64,000 nt of DNA. It comes from Ascidia mentula. Lineage: Eukaryota; Chordata; Ascidiacea; Phlebobranchia; Ascidiidae. The stretch spans positions 7,316,001 through 7,380,000 of the forward strand of contig OX387198.1 of assembly GCA_947561715.1 (NCBI GenBank), given 5' to 3'. The translations under genes and the position numbers were made by a program. Under the pieces are notes generated by a model, which did not search any database, was not told the origin of the DNA, and saw nothing but the letters and a program-made list of their open reading frames with translations. Positions 10,801-26,100 of this stretch are shown here, piece by piece (positions within the stretch are counted from its first letter, which is position 1; every line of letters begins with the position of its first letter).

Positions 10801-13800
10801 AACCGAATTCTACTTTACTTGCGACATCAATTTACTTGCACAGTTATAGTTGTAAGCTGAGAAGGCCTTCCACTGCATTGACTCCACACCATTCAAAACA
10901 GTGTCAGCAAATTAACGTCGCGCCCTGAGCTAGAAAGATTTCGCGAAAACACGAAAAAAACAACTTTCAATTTTTCACTTGAACAGAGCAGACTGCCGAC
11001 AAATCACTAACAACCAAACAAACTTCAATCAGACTTGATTGGTCGTGCTCGTTAGTCACCATTTCTCGGCGATTATTCAGCAATCTACCCACACGACGCC
11101 TACACATACCAAATTCTACGAGGACTTTTGTCGCGGTGACTCAGGACTTTTCAATATCTCGGGGATTCCCCTTAGACCACGGGAATCCAGTTTACGTTTG
11201 ATAGCTCTATGCTTCACTGATATTTTATCGCGGTTCGTTTCGCAGCAAATAAACAAAAATGTTTTGTACGTTTACAGACCGTGCTGCTACGAAAATGATT
11301 TTATTTTAGTCTTTTTTGTAGCCAATATACACGTTAAGGCTATAGGTCGAAATTCTTCGAATTTGGCCAAAAAAAGGCCAAATACCCACAGTACGCAAAA
11401 CTAGGCTGCCTTGACCAATTGTACTACTGTTTGCATTTGAGCATTGATATACCCTGCTGATTGTATTGATATTCTTCTCTGCGGCAGTTGACTGTAAAAG
11501 ATGTGTTGCCCAATTAAATAGCAGGTGTCTGTGTATTCCCAGTTACGTTTTCTTTTCCATGAGTACCCATAATCCGCGAAACAGACAAGATCATCTCTTC
11601 TGCTTACACAAGATAATCCCAGTTTAGAGAACTCCCACAATCGTTCCGCGAAACACTGGAGGGGAAAATCACTATATGTATGCTCACTTGTTGAATCTGC
11701 ATACAAGTGCGGCGAGCATCATTAGTAAATTTCATCAGCAACCAAACGAGGTGTCCTTTGTATTAGCTCAGTTCATAACAGTTTACTGAAGCATTGAAGA
11801 AATGCGATAACGTGTGTGTAATAACGTCCTTTGAATACACGTTATGGGTTGAAATTAATACATGTTTTGTTGTAGGTAGCCTATGATTTGACAAATGAAG
11901 GGAAAAAAAATTTCGTGTGTTATTTCGCCGGAAGAAAGAGGAAAAGATAAATAAAAATTTCTATGCATTTGCAGCGAAACAAAAGTGTGGATTTCGTATT
12001 TGTCTCTTCAGCTGTTTTTGCGCAGAAATCGTTCTTCTCCCTTTGTATTATTCCGTTGCGAAATTGCAGATGCAGTAAAATTAAAATAGGCTCCCGGCAG
12101 GTTGCAAACAACTTCGCGGACGCTCACCTCCAAGTCAAACGACCTATGTTTCTCCCTCGGGAGAAGTACAAAAGCTCACAAAAACCAGAGCTCGTTCAGC
12201 CTGGTTGGAATGACGTAGGTAGCGCAGCGAACTCGAAACCTCCAGTTTGAACAAAAGCCGCTTACGCGCGCAAGTTGTTTGCTCAACTCTTGGCTCCGCA
12301 TTCTCTTCCATTGCGTCGTTTCGCCTATTCGGGTTTGCGTGCGCCAAACAAAGCCGTTTTCCACAAATAGCTCTGGAGCACACGCGCACTTCGTGGTGAG
12401 TATAACGCCTAACTTTGTGCACCCCGTTCTGAGGCCCGTGTGCAGCGCCGCGGAGAAATGGGCCTTGGGGGGTTATGTTTTCCAATCTTTGTTTTTTTCT
12501 CATCACACTCAAATTTCCGGGAATTTGCCCATGCAACAAACAACTTACAAAATAAGTCTGGGATTTACCCATCGTCTTAGGGGTTACTTTGGTAAACAAT
12601 ATTGCAAATCGTGCATTGGATGAGGTCTTGGATTTTACTTGTCGCTAAAAGATTTGTTTAGTTTGGGAGACATTTTTGCAGCTTCTTATTTTTATAACAT
12701 TGTAATACTTCCGATTTTCATTAATATTGTAATGCACCGTTAAGCATGACACTCCTTAAATCCTGTTCAATTTAATTTGTTTGAAATGTGTAAAGACGAA
12801 AAGATTTTTAATGACGTAAAGGTAAGTTTGTTTGAATGCCAATTCGGCCTACAAGTGACGTGCAAAAGCTAGAGCTCATAACGTGTTGGCAAGCCAAACA
12901 AGGCGACGCGCAACAATAATACAAAGAGAGCAACCAGCATTTATATACTTGTTGTGCATTAGCGCCATCGGGCGAACGAAAATAACGTGGATAATTTTTT
13001 TTGTTTTAGAATGGCTTTGTTCCCACTTCAGCAACATGTTAATAGCATAAATATCAAAAATTGAAATTCAGTGAAAAATTGTACTTTAAATAAGAAAAAA
13101 AACACCAGAAACATCAAAACAATATCTCACATGCATTTTGGCGAGTGGTTACAAACGTTTTTGAAGAGCAGCACATATATTTTTTAAATAATGGCTTGTG
13201 GCACTCCACCATGGCTGGTCGCGCTGAAGACCTTTCTTCGATTGTAGTTAACTGCAGGGCTTCTGAATCGAATTGTAAATTTTCCCACCAGTATCTTTGG
13301 TTACTGCGGATACAAAGTCCTTAGATGTGTGCAGTGACATTTGCAGCTTCTGTCGAGTCACAGTTGTGAATAAATCCCAACAAGTTACACACTATTTGGG
13401 ACCAGAAAACTATGTACAGAAATACATGCAGAGCAAAACACCAATGCGCCACTTGCTTAAATAGTATTTTAACCTGCCTCGTTTCACTGGCTAGTCGAGG
13501 TTTTTGAAAACAAACAAAAGTTCTGACAAGTATTTTTGGACGCAATAGAAACTGCATGAACAAGTGCGACACATGTGTTAAAAGCAAGCATTCGTATGCC
13601 GTGTTGCATCTTCGTATGGAACTTTCAACTGTTTTAGTCCAGACGACATGTCGAAAACAACCCCTTTGGATGAAAAAGATAGCCGACATTGAGACCATTG
13701 AAGAGATGAGTAGAGCAAAAATTGTGTGGAACAGCGACGATGCTTTTACAAACCTCCGAGACTTCACCAAGCACTTGATAGATTGAAATCCTTCGGAATT

Positions 13801-13931
13801 CATATGCATCGTGAACACAGACAACCTTTTCCACTGCAAAAATCGTTTTGATTTCGGCAGAATCAAAAAAAGAAACTGTGACGTAACATTGCGCAATTGT
13901 GGCTGCTACGAGACTAAATAATTCAGTTCAA

Positions 13932-13941
13932 GTCACGTGAC
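13932..13941. promoter_or_regulatory. RBBP6: E-box palindrome upstream of RBBP6
   Basis: GTCACGTGAC, a perfect 10-base palindrome of the USF/Myc type, lies about 190 bases before the RBBP6 start codon, in the likely promoter. No TATA box is evident nearby, as is common for housekeeping genes. Confidence 0.4.
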
Positions 13942-14126
13942 GAAGAGGATTTCCATGCCTGGGAAAATAATTCGAAAAGTTGTGTTATTTCGGAAATGGG
14001 GAAGTAGGTGAAGAAGAAAAAGTGTGTAGCTGTTTTCTCATTCATACGACTTAGTCTCTTGGAGTTATTTGAAGTTGACTTTGCTTTTTAAAGTCTTTTG
14101 TTCGAAGTTACTCCCGCGACGAAAAG

Positions 14127-17100
14127 ATGTCTGCCATACACTACAAATTCTCCAGCAGTAATGAATACAAAAACATTACTTTCGATGGCATGAGCATTTC
14201 GCTTCTTGATTTGAAACGTGCCATCATGGAGAAGCAAAAATTAAAAAGCACTGAATTGGATCTTCACATTACAAACGCACAAACATTAAATGGTAAGTAA
14301 TGCAAAATTGCTCTTGAATGATTTAGGTTTTGTTTCTTATTGTTTGGGTGTTAACATTTGTGATAATTTACAGTATACAAAGATGAATCCACGTTGATTC
14401 CTAAAAACACAGCTGTGCTGGTTAGAAGGATTCCTCTTGGTCCTGTGCGGGACTCAAAAGTCTACATTGTGTAAGTAGTTTATTGTGTAAACTCTAAAAT
14501 ACATGATGCTGTAATTCATTTCTTATGATAGGAAAAGAAATGAAAGCAGTTTGTCTTCAACTTCTTCAACTACAAAGGTTGTTCAAGTATGTACAAACCC
14601 TTTATACATATTTTGTGAATTAATGCATTGTTTTTAAGCGACATATCCAACACATTGCAGAGTTTTGTTTTATAAGTGTACTGTGTATGAATGTTCAAAA
14701 ATCAATTGCAGTTAGCAATTTTCGAAAGTAATGTAAAGCATGTTTTAATGCAATCTATCCTCTTGTTAACTCTTCTATTTCTGTGAACAGTTATTTTTTG
14801 TTGGTGTTTGAAAATGCACGCATACCACTAAGGTATTGCTATACTACAAGCTCTGTGTTTTATAGAAAATGTTCTAAATCTGTGTCAATGTTTTTCTTGT
14901 TTTGTGGTTGGTGTATACTTTGTACAAGCGATGTTGCGGTGATATATGTATATATAAACACCACTATTTCTACATGGAAAGCAGTAATCTCCCATACTGT
15001 GTGTGGGTGAGGAATCTGAATGATCCAATATTCGGGACTTGATTCCTTACTGGAATGCTCAAATGACATTGTGATATTTTGTGCCATATTCAGGGCGGTG
15101 GCACACGGTTAATATTGCGGGTGCGGCGATAAGTGTTAAAAATGATATTTTGTTTTACTTGTGCTACTTATTTTATGCATCGTAGTTGATTTTTTCAAAA
15201 GACTGATGAATGGAATAAACTATTGTTGGGCAAAAAAGTGTGCATTACTAAATGCCCAGACTACTACACTTAACACATAAAATTGTTTTTGGATGTAATT
15301 TAAAAATTTTTTAATGGGTTGGTTGTAAACCTGCTTTGGGGCTGATTATTTTATGCCAGTGTTATAATTTAATGGAACCCTTAACCTAGTTCGGAAAGGT
15401 CAATGAATGTCTATAAAGATATGTGATTACAATACTAAGAGTATACATTGTTATGTAACTTGCGATACAAAATTTGGCCAGTCTTTATCCGAAATGTAGC
15501 TAGGAAGTGATATAATATTGGCTTAACCATATAGATTCATTCTGGTCTGTATGTCTAATGCCATTAACCCATAATCCCAGTTAAAGAATAAGTATTCTTT
15601 CATGTCCTATTTATAATTAAAAATATTCACCCAATAGGCTCAGCTTGGTATTCTCTTGAGATATACAGTCCCTTGATGTTAACTTTTTGTTCAACATATC
15701 AGTTCCGGTGGTTACATGGCACAATCGGAGTATTCTCAACCCCTACTTAAAGAATGTCTCCAAAGCTTTTAAAATCGATCATGGTCATTTTTATAAAATG
15801 CTGCAGCAAAGTTTACGGGCAAATGCTAAAAAGTGATTGTATGATTTAAACATATTTGTAACAAAGCCTCCCAAACATCAATAGTTGTCTTTTTAGGTTT
15901 GGGGTTTCTGTAAAAGTTTTACATACAAAAATCTTATGTAAGAAACAAACACACATGTTCTTATTAGCAATGTTAACATGCTGATGTCTAAGTTCAGTTA
16001 AGGGAGTATGATACAGTTTTTAATGGTAAAATAATTGTTATGCTGTCAAGTTGAAGAAGATGACTTGTACCCTCACCAAGAAGTTTAACTTGATTTGTAC
16101 CTTGAGCAAGATGTGTTATGCTATTGTATTGCTGCTTTTTATTGTGAATGTGCTGTTACTTGTATTTTTGCATTCTACAACACTAGTCTTCTTTTAAATT
16201 AAGGAACCTGATCCTCAACCAAAACTGACTTTTGATGAACTTACCAAGGTAAATATACATGATTGCAATATTAGCTATTTCCATTATGATTTTTTGTGAT
16301 TGTTTTAAAAGGTATGTGAGTCGGTATGTCCAAAGAGTTTCAATATTGCCCCAACTTGATCAGTAATTGTTTGAAAAAAGTATGATCAAAGATTATTACC
16401 ATCATAAGTGTTAATAGTTTTTGATTGGTTGGGTAAATTAGCAAGCAAATCTTGGCAGAGCAAAACACCAACTTAAGGCTTCCAGTAAGGTTTTAACCCA
16501 TAACCCTGACATTCTGGTCCTGAGAATAAGCAACAGTTTTTTCACGGTGTTTAGTTGTGTTGTTATAAGAGAGATGTTGGTTACATGCAGGCAAGCAACC
16601 TGGCAGAAGCGAATGCCTCTGAAGATGACAAAATCAAGGCTGCAATACTTCAATCAACCAATGAATATGACCCTTCCAAGTATGACAAATATTATATTAC
16701 CTTAGCCAATATTGTTTCGAATTTAACTGGAGTGATGCTGCCAAAAAGGCCCACATTATGTTGGTTATTTAGTTAGTTAGTTATGAATAAAAAAGTGACT
16801 GAAATATGATGAATACAAGGATGAAACAGGAAAATCCTAATTAATTATTTCAGATTTTCAGCAACTTTTCGTTGGGAAAGAAATTACTTTTGTATCATTT
16901 GTACCTTAAACTAAATATGAATTAGGTGAATTTCAGGATAAGCCGAGTTCTACTGTATTTACAACTTTTAGACAATTGCTATCTTTTGCTAAGACAAATC
17001 ATAAATAGTGAAAACCATGTCTATCAATTGCAAAAATTGATGCATTTTCTTAATTGGCCTTTTTTCACAGCTTTTACCGCCCACCAAAGTATGGTACATA

Positions 17101-20100
17101 TAAATACAATGCATCAACACCTTCAACCACTGCCACACCTAGCTATGTCCGTTGCTACCGCTGTAATCAACATGGCCATTACTCGATGCATTGCCCTCTT
17201 CCAAAGGTAAAAATTATAGCTGTGATGTTCATAGCTTTGCTTCATAGTAATGCAAATTAGCCTGTTTAAATTTCCCCTTTAGCTAATGTAATTTAAAAAT
17301 ATGTTTTTAAAGGGAGAGATGGATAAAATAAAAACAGTTAGACTGGCTACAGGCATACCACGCAGTCACATGGTTGAAGTTAGTAAGGAAGCAAAAGGTG
17401 CCATGCTTACATCTGATGGCCGTTATGTCGTGCCTGTCATGGACAAGTAAGCAATAAACAAGATTTTTGACAGTAGCTGTAATGGTTTGATGTTGTTTTG
17501 AAATATAATACTGTTATACATGTTTTTGAAGAAACGTTCAGTCCCTATGTTTGAAGTAACGTTCAGTCCATAAAAAAACTTCAAATTGGAAAAAATAAAC
17601 AATGCCCAAATGACAAAATATATATTCCTGAATTTACTGACAGATCCTGTTTTCAATAATTGCTTCTTGTGTGCATTATTATTACTGAAGGGGCAGCAAT
17701 TGTCTGGTTATAATTTCCAGTTGTAGTTTACATCCACATGCTTAATACTAGGAGTCAAAGTTAAATTTTTGAATTGATATTTTCACAACAGAAAAGGATA
17801 TGACATTGGGAAAAAAGAGCGTCCTCCATTTGTTCCTGAAATAAGCAAACCAGTGGAAGAGGAGGAGGAAGATGAACCAATTCCTGATGAGCTTATCTGT
17901 CTTCTGTGCAAAGACCTTCTTGTTGATGCTGTTGTGATACCATGTTGTGGAAATAGCTACTGTGATGACTGTAAGTGTAATATCATCATATTTTTCCACC
18001 AGTTTTACCCGATATTAATTAAATTGTCTTGTGATGTTTCAGGCATTAGAAATGCACTGCTTGATTCTGAAACCCATCAGTGTCCAACTTGCCACAAGGA
18101 AAATATTTCTCCTGACTCCCTAATTGCCAATAAATTTCTTCGCCAGGTTTGTATAGATTAAGGGAAAAAATTCACATTAAAGTAATGCTGATGTATTCTG
18201 GGCACTGCAGCGCAGGCATTTTGTGTTCATCACTAACAGTAAATATTTTGCTTCAGGCGGTCAACAAGTTCAAGAATGACACTGGCATAGCAAAGAAAAA
18301 GTCAAATGCTCCGGTTTGGCCCCGACCGGCACCATCTGACATGCCTAAAGCAAAACCAGTTGCCGCTCCACCAACCAAGGTGTCATATGGCCCACCACAA
18401 TCTCGTGCAGATAACCGCTTGCCCAGTCACTTAGGAGCATATGTTGTCAAAGCAAAGTCAGAACAAATTGTCAGCAGACCCTATACCGTTGCCAAGCAAC
18501 AGATTGGTGGAGGCTCCTCACCCCATGATCCAAATCAGCCCATTCGGATCAAATTTGCGCCGAGCGAAACCTCAAATGACAACAGTGTAGACAAAGTGGA
18601 AACAACGCCCCAAATGCCAGAGCCCAAGGACCAATCAACACCGGTAGATGCACAATCCTTGCCAAGCCAGACACCGCGGAGTGACAGCTATACATTCAAC
18701 TCAACTCCTGATACTGGAGAAGAAAAGTAAGCCTTTCACAATGAACTGTAATTGCTTATTAATTGCTAACAAGTGGTTTAATGACACAGTAATGTGATGG
18801 TTAATTGATTGTTTCAGACCAAAAGTTTTACCGATTGAACCACTTCCACCCGGAATTTCACCACCCACCGCTAAAGTTGTTCGACCCTTAATCGAAAACA
18901 CGATGTGAGTTACTTTTAACACTAATACATTAATTATTAAATTTTGTACTTCTATCAATAGTTTAATTCATGACAGACAGCTCTGTAGTCGTAATAGTTT
19001 TTTTTGCTGTTGATAGGAATACTGTAAAGTATGAGATACGGTGCACGATCGACAGCTTGTCGAAAAACTTTGTTTAATTTAATCCAGATTTTCTTTGTAT
19101 CACACTTATTAGACACAGTATCATTTCTATGTGATAATCATTGTCCCATTAATGCACTATACAAATGAAATATAGACCAAATAAATGCCTTTTTATTACA
19201 GGAAAGCTGAAGTACCATCATCTGGACAGTCAGCACTCACAGGCATTCACCCTCTTAACCAGTCCCACCCTGCAAAGTCAGCTAGCCCAGCACCTGTCTT
19301 GCTAGAAGAACCATCAGTTTCAGACGAGCCTTCCTCCACAAATGCAACACAGATTGAAAACCAGCAACCTCCAGCATCTACTTTCGAAGTCACAACTACC
19401 TTGACCCAATCAAAGCCGATGGATCAAGCCTCAATACCACATGATAAAGGTCTCGCTGAGCCATCCACGGTGAAAGCAGTTGTGTCGCTTGCAAATATTG
19501 ATGCTCCAGTGCAAGTTAATCCTCCAAATTCTGAGGGATTGGGGTTGCTGGGCACAGCTCCTTCTGTCTTATCAACGTTAGTGGTGACAGACAGCAAGCG
19601 GCAATCAGCAAATGTTTCACCAGCATTACAACCCCCAATCAATGTTCCACCTCCGCGCTTGGTAAAGCCCCGAACCGTCAATATTGCTGTTCCTCCCCCT
19701 CCACTTATTCCACCTGTTCTTCCTCCTGGGTTGTCCGGTATTCCTCCACCTAATGTGAGTTTTGGAGCTGATTGATATTTTCTATTTTTTACTCTTATTT
19801 ACGTGGGAAAACTTGATGCAGTAAAACCATCGCACCGTTTAAGAAGAAAATTTTGTGGTGGTAAATACGGGCAACTGGATTGGAACTGATTGAATGTCAG
19901 TGTAGATTTAAATGTTAACAAAATGTTGTTTTACACCTAAGTGCTGTAAATTTCCTATTTCAAAAAATAACTGCAATTATTTCTTAATAGATCCCAACAT
20001 CTGGTGTGAACATCTTTCAACATCCACCACCACCGTTTCCATTCAACCTCCTTATTCCACCACCAACATCCCAACCTCCTCCAGGCTTTCCTCCACCTCC

Positions 20101-23100
20101 TGGATTCTCTATTCCACCTATCACCTCAGTACCACCACCAAGTGAGTACATTTAAATAGGACAGAGGTTTCCAAACTGTGTATCATGATGTCCCAGTTCA
20201 AGTGCGTTGCATAAAAATTTAAACAAAAATTACATGTTTTGAAAAAATAAAGGCAAAGACCAAGTTATTCAGCCTTGAATTATTGTTGATTCTGTTTAAG
20301 CAATGATTTTGTATTTAGAAGTTATAATCAAAAGCAATTCTTGACGATTGTGTTGTGTTTAGAACTTTATGTTGGTTTGAGATGTTTTTCACTAATAGCA
20401 GCACAACAAACATTTGCTCAATGCCAAAATCTGGCTTTTACAATTCCAAACATATCATATCAAAAACCTTTCGACACACATCATATTATAAATATTGTGT
20501 AGTTTGAAAACTTTAGTGAGAAAATGTGTCAATTTTTAGGTTTGCCTTTGCCACCTGGAACTGAAAACAAAATTGGGAGTATTTCTTCACACAGGTTGGT
20601 TTAATGGCGGTTTTCTGTTTTAATTGTCTTTATCCCACATTAAAAGTTTGTTAAGATGCATATACCATTAAAAAAAGTCTTACCTTAGCGTAAATAAAAC
20701 AACAATGTTTTTTTGCAAAACTTCTTAAAAAAATACAACTTTTAATGTGTGCACAATTCGCTAACGCCCGCTTGTTCGACTATTTCAAATATGACGTCAG
20801 AAGTCTTACAAATTGGGTTGAGATGAGTCGCCGAATTTTTAAAGTTTCTCAGAGAAAGTTGCGGATCAACCCAATAAAGTACATTACGAAAGTTAATATT
20901 TTCGGTGTAAATATGCGTCAAATTTGATTAGCGCTGCCACTTCACGAGTTTTGCCTCCCAGACGGCCGCGCAGCCCAGGGAGAAGACGATCGCTCTCACG
21001 ATCTCCACGAAGAAGGCAAGAACGCGGATCACGCAAGTCGAAGCTTGACATAATGTCCGATGAATTCGCCGAGAAGATGTCGAAGAAGAGATCCACGGAC
21101 AAAAGGCGAAACAGGCGCAGGTAATTGGTCGGAAAATACATTTCTGTCTGTATCTCGTTTATTCCCGACTTAAACTCAATACGTGTAGTTTAAGTTTGGC
21201 CGAATGTGTAATTTGATTTCAAACTATAGATCCCGCTCTCGGTCAGCAAGTTACTCATCCACTTCTTCCTACTCTTCATCAAGTTACTTGTCAACTTCAA
21301 CCTCCTATTCTTCCTACACTGGATCATCTTGGTATAATGCGTGATTGTGTGATCAGTTGCATTCAGTGTATAGCTGTAATACTGGTCCGCTAAAAGTGCT
21401 CTAAAAAAACATATTTATACCTTGTTTTTTGTTGGTTTCGTATTTTTAATAACTTACTTTTCTTTCCAGTAGATACACGAAAAGGGTTGAAAATAAAACA
21501 AATAAAAACAAAAATCACCCAAGTGAAATCGTGATAAAAGTCTGCATGTGCTGCTCGCCCTTTCGAACCATTATTTTTCATACTTAAGCTATATTACCTC
21601 ACACACACTATTCCCTCGCCCCAGGTCGAGCAGCTCCTACACGGACAGTTTATCGCGGTCTCCATCGCCACGAAGACGCCGAAAGGCGAAGTCCAAAAAG
21701 GGAAGAGGAAGACGCAGGTCCAGGTCGTGGTCGTCGCCAGCCAAGAGCAAATCGAAATCACGGAAACGAAGGAGCGTCACACCGAAACGTTATGACTCGC
21801 GTCATCGCAGACGATCAACGTCCAAGGACAAGTGAGATGTTTATTTGTATTTATTAGTTTTTTGCAACACGTCTGCTGAGGAACGTGGCTGCATTGGTAC
21901 CCCGAATATAATTGGCTGAAGTTATTGTGTGAATTGGTTGAGCGCTGTGTAAGCGTTGGTTACAAAAATCTCGTATGATCGAACAAGCGAAATAATTTCA
22001 GTAGTGAGTAGCAGTTAAGGCCACTGTTTCGACATAATAGGTCTCATCAATGAAGCTATCGTGTAACTTTCAACGATCTTCCCAGCTAAACAGCCGGAAA
22101 ACGGACCTATTATGTCGAAACAGTTGCCTTGTCTGTAGCTCATTATAGAAACATTATTGGCTCTATTGCTTATGCATAGTTTCAGCACTTTGTGAGATAA
22201 AGACCGGTCTGTAGCAAAAACACTCGCGAATATTATCAAAAAAGCCTGACAGGATATAAAAATTCCTGAAACTTGTTTTTTAAACTAGAAAAAAAAAAAA
22301 TTTAAGGAAGACTATTACCGAATTTACTCATAATTTTAAGAATAAAGAGACTTATTGTTGAATACATTGTCATGTTTTGTATGTTTAAAATGTTTCGGCA
22401 AGAAATTCATTTTCAAGTGGTGGTGGCATAAGTTATTGCCGAAACGTTTTAAATAAATAAAACATGTCAATGTTTTCAACAGTTTGGGCCAGTCTCTCTG
22501 TTCTCAAAATAATATTTGATTTCTAATAAAAGTTTTCCTTTCCTTAGAAGACGAAATCGCGGCAGCTTCACGCCCACGCCGAGAGACAGACGCGATCGAC
22601 GCCACTCACCGCGGCGCGGCGCCAGAGAGCGATCTCGAACTCCTCCAGGCGTCAGATCGAGTCGTCGTGACCTTGGAAGTCAACCTCATCCCGCAATACC
22701 GGTGATCAACTCCAGTCAAAGTCCAGCGATCCCTGGATTGCCGACCAAAGAGCAAGCTGACTTCGAACGGGACCAAGCGTTGTTTGCGCACTACAGACTG
22801 ACTTATGAACGAGACTGGTACGAGCGTGGTATCATGCCGCCTCCTCCGTACGACCGCTTCATTCAACCTCGTTTCTCACGGTCCCCGTCTCCGCCAGGCA
22901 CCGGAACTCGAATCCTTCCACCTCCTGGAAGTGAGGCGTCGGTGCGTGAACAGTGGGGAGGGCAAAATCAACTCATCACTCCAAGTGGTTTAAACGCAAA
23001 CGAACTTTACGAGCTGCAGACGAACATCCTCCGCGAGGAGCAGTACTATGACGGGGTGCAAGCACGGTTGCGAGCAATGGCGGATGCGTCCTCTGAAGGT

Positions 23101-26100
23101 CAGGTACCCGAGGAGAAGCGCAGGCGTTCACCAAAGCGGAGATACGACGACAGTCGCAGTGGAAGAAGGGAAAGAGATGGAGGAAAAGGCAGCCGGGATC
23201 GATATTCCGGAGGCAAACACACTGATGAACGAAGAAGACGTGAACGTGATGGTGGATATCGGGATGATTCCAGGAGCAGGAAAGAGAATGAGGGATCCTC
23301 GTTGATCGAAGGTGATGCTACTCCTGTGCGTGATGAAAGGCCATCTCCATCAGTGGAGGAGGTGATGAGGAAGAAGACTGACGAGAAGGCCGCTCCACGA
23401 CGAGCAGGAGATAATGTGAAGATGGGCAAGATGTCAACATCACGGCGCAATCGCTCTGAAAAGCATTTGGGACGAACTGATGGCCACAACAATCGTTCCG
23501 ATAGCAAAGGGCGGGCTCACAAAGAGTCTGATACAAAATCCAAAGATGCAAAATTCGAAGACGGCTCGAGGAGGTCAAAGCCGGAGCCTAAAAAGGATGA
23601 AAGGAGATCTGACACCAAAAGGTCGGATCGGTACAGAGAGGATGGGAAGTCGGAGAAATCGACGAGTGAAAAACGACAACATAAGAAATCTCATTCCTCC
23701 AGCAAACTCGAATCCCAAAGCAGGAAAGAAGGCCGTAAGGTCGAAATCAAGGTAAAAGATCGTAGAGATGCCAAGGAAAAATCTATACTATCAAAAACAA
23801 TTGATCGAAAAGAGATCGTTCCATCACCAAGAAACGAACCTGTATTGCAAATGGAACCAAAGGAGCAGTCGGAAATTAGGCGAAATAATGAGGACAAAAG
23901 CCCTTTGCCCGAAAACACAGTGGCTGCAAACGTAAAAGATACGAAAAAAGAAGTTAGAAAGGAGTCTGAGCCGCCAACCACGACATCGGAGGAATTGCAA
24001 TCGATCAACACGAACACAGAAACTAGACAAGAAAATGCAGTGGACTTGGAACCTAAACCGATGGATAAAACAATGTGGAGACCGCTCGATGACGTACCTG
24101 TTGGTGTGATGTCTCCCGAGGCGAGGGAAAGTATGGCAAAGGTCACCGACGAACAAACGGTGACCGCAACACCTCCCTCAGTTCCCGACGTCGTACCTGA
24201 AAGTGGGGAAGCGAGCGATATTGAAAGACCTTCAACTGGCGACAAAAGCGTTGACAAAAACGCCACCGACAAAACGGAGTCTATCGTTCAAAGCAAACGG
24301 GAAAAATCGTCCAAGCGCAAAGGCGAGAAACGGCATAAGACGTCCGAATCGTCGAAACGGAGAAAACGTGCTGAGCGCGCTAATGATAAGAAGGAGGAGG
24401 GCGGTAAAAAGACGGTGGTGGATCGCAAGAAACCAGTGATCGAATATGACGGCTCTGCACCACCACCTACTGGCGACGAGCTCATTAAAATCACGATTCC
24501 GAAATCAAGGTAGGTTAGATTTGTGTTGTGGACTATGGACCTTTAAAACAGTGGTTCTTTATTATGTTCCTCATTACTCACTTTCAGTTTAAACGGAATC
24601 CTTATTCCCCACTAGTATGTAAATTTTTTAACTAGGAATTTCGCGATTGCATTTGCGCTATGTTTGGTATACTTTTTTCAACTTTTTCGACCGCATGGCA
24701 TGACCAATTGCCAATAACTTTACGACACACAGTGAATACAGAAAGTCATATATATTCCTTTTCCAACGACTTTTGTGTATTTCGGTGCCGATTAATTACC
24801 CACCTTCAACCCTATCATTTCCCACCGGTTAAGAACCACTTTGAAACAACCCGCAAAGGTTGCTTTGGTTAAAGAATTTACACCACAGTTATTAATTTTA
24901 GGTGAATTCGTCAGATTCGTTCAACCGTTTGATTTTTTGTCTGTTAAATGTTAAATTGTTTTCACGTGACGGTTTGTTCGGTGACACAAAAATTACCACC
25001 CGCGTTATTAGATTTAACAGTCGCCCTAATCCCAATTAACGCTTTAACGATATTTGTGCATTTTATTGCGTATATCTTGTGCGTAATTGGAGGCGAACAC
25101 CGCGTAGGCAACCCCAAATTCGCACCAGATTGCATAACGAAATTTGCCGCTTGCACAACAAAATTTATCACCGCCTTACGAAAAAGAGGCGCAAGTTCAG
25201 CCGTTTCCCTGGGCAACGAGATCACCGATTCAAACGACGTAAATGTTACCGCAATTAAAGATCAATAGGTGTCGAGGGAATACTTACCCGAACGACCATT
25301 GGCCCATAGAAAAAAATACATTATCTCGCATTCGCCTATGCAGGAGGTTGTGGCCAATCTGCTTTAGTTTGTTGTAATACTATCGTTTTGAATGGTTAAA
25401 AACGCGATTTTCTATGAAGCGAATTGCGACAGGTGTTGGTTCCAGGCTGACTGTGTTTTTTACGCCCATACAGGTCTAAAAGCGACATCACGGCACACCT
25501 TGGGTGTGTTAGGTTATTATACAGGGCCGACGCTTTCCAATAAAGTGTCTTTACGAGTGTTGGGTGTTATAAGATCGGCTAGGCCCTATCCTCCAATACT
25601 ACAGGTCCTTGGGTCGAACCAAAATTACCTAGAGTCTGGAACAGTCGCTATTATGCCTGTAATACTTTTTTAACTTTTTCGACCGCTTGGCATGATTGCC
25701 AATACGTGTACGACACACAGTGAATACAGAACATATTTTTTCTTTTCCAACGACTTTTGTATATTTCGGTGCCGACTAATTACCCACCCACAGCCCTATA
25801 ATTTCCCATCGGTTAAGAACCACTTTGAAACAACCCGCAAAGGTTGCTTTGGTTGAAGAATTTACACCACAGTTATTGATTTTAGGTGAATTCGTCAGAT
25901 TCGTTCAACCGTTTGATTTTTTGTCTGTTAAATGTTAAATTGTTTTCACGTGACGGTTTGTTCGGTGACACAAAAATTACCACCCGCGTTATTAGATTTA
26001 ACAGTCGCCCTAATCCCAATTAACGCTTTAACGATATTTGTGCATTTTATTGCGTATATCTTGTGCGTAATTGGAGGCGAACACCGCGTAGGCAACCCCA

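Larger units (their letters stand above)
7076..14126. other. Intergenic region between FOS and RBBP6
   Basis: About 7 kb with no gene I can support. Open frames of up to about 200 codons occur (for example 8066-8692 minus, 13321-13896 minus), but they lack recognisable domains, plausible splice context or coding-like composition, and they compete with overlapping frames. No tRNA or rRNA signature was seen. A TATA box with a very short open frame lies at 7688-7811, and an E-box just upstream of RBBP6. Confidence 0.5.

Noticed and set aside
13321..13896. 191-codon minus-strand open frame upstream of RBBP6
   Set aside because: Overlaps a plus-strand frame, no family features, and lies in the RBBP6 promoter region.
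23691..24272. 193-codon serine-rich minus-strand frame
   Set aside because: Antisense shadow of the lysine/glutamate-rich RBBP6 exon 18.
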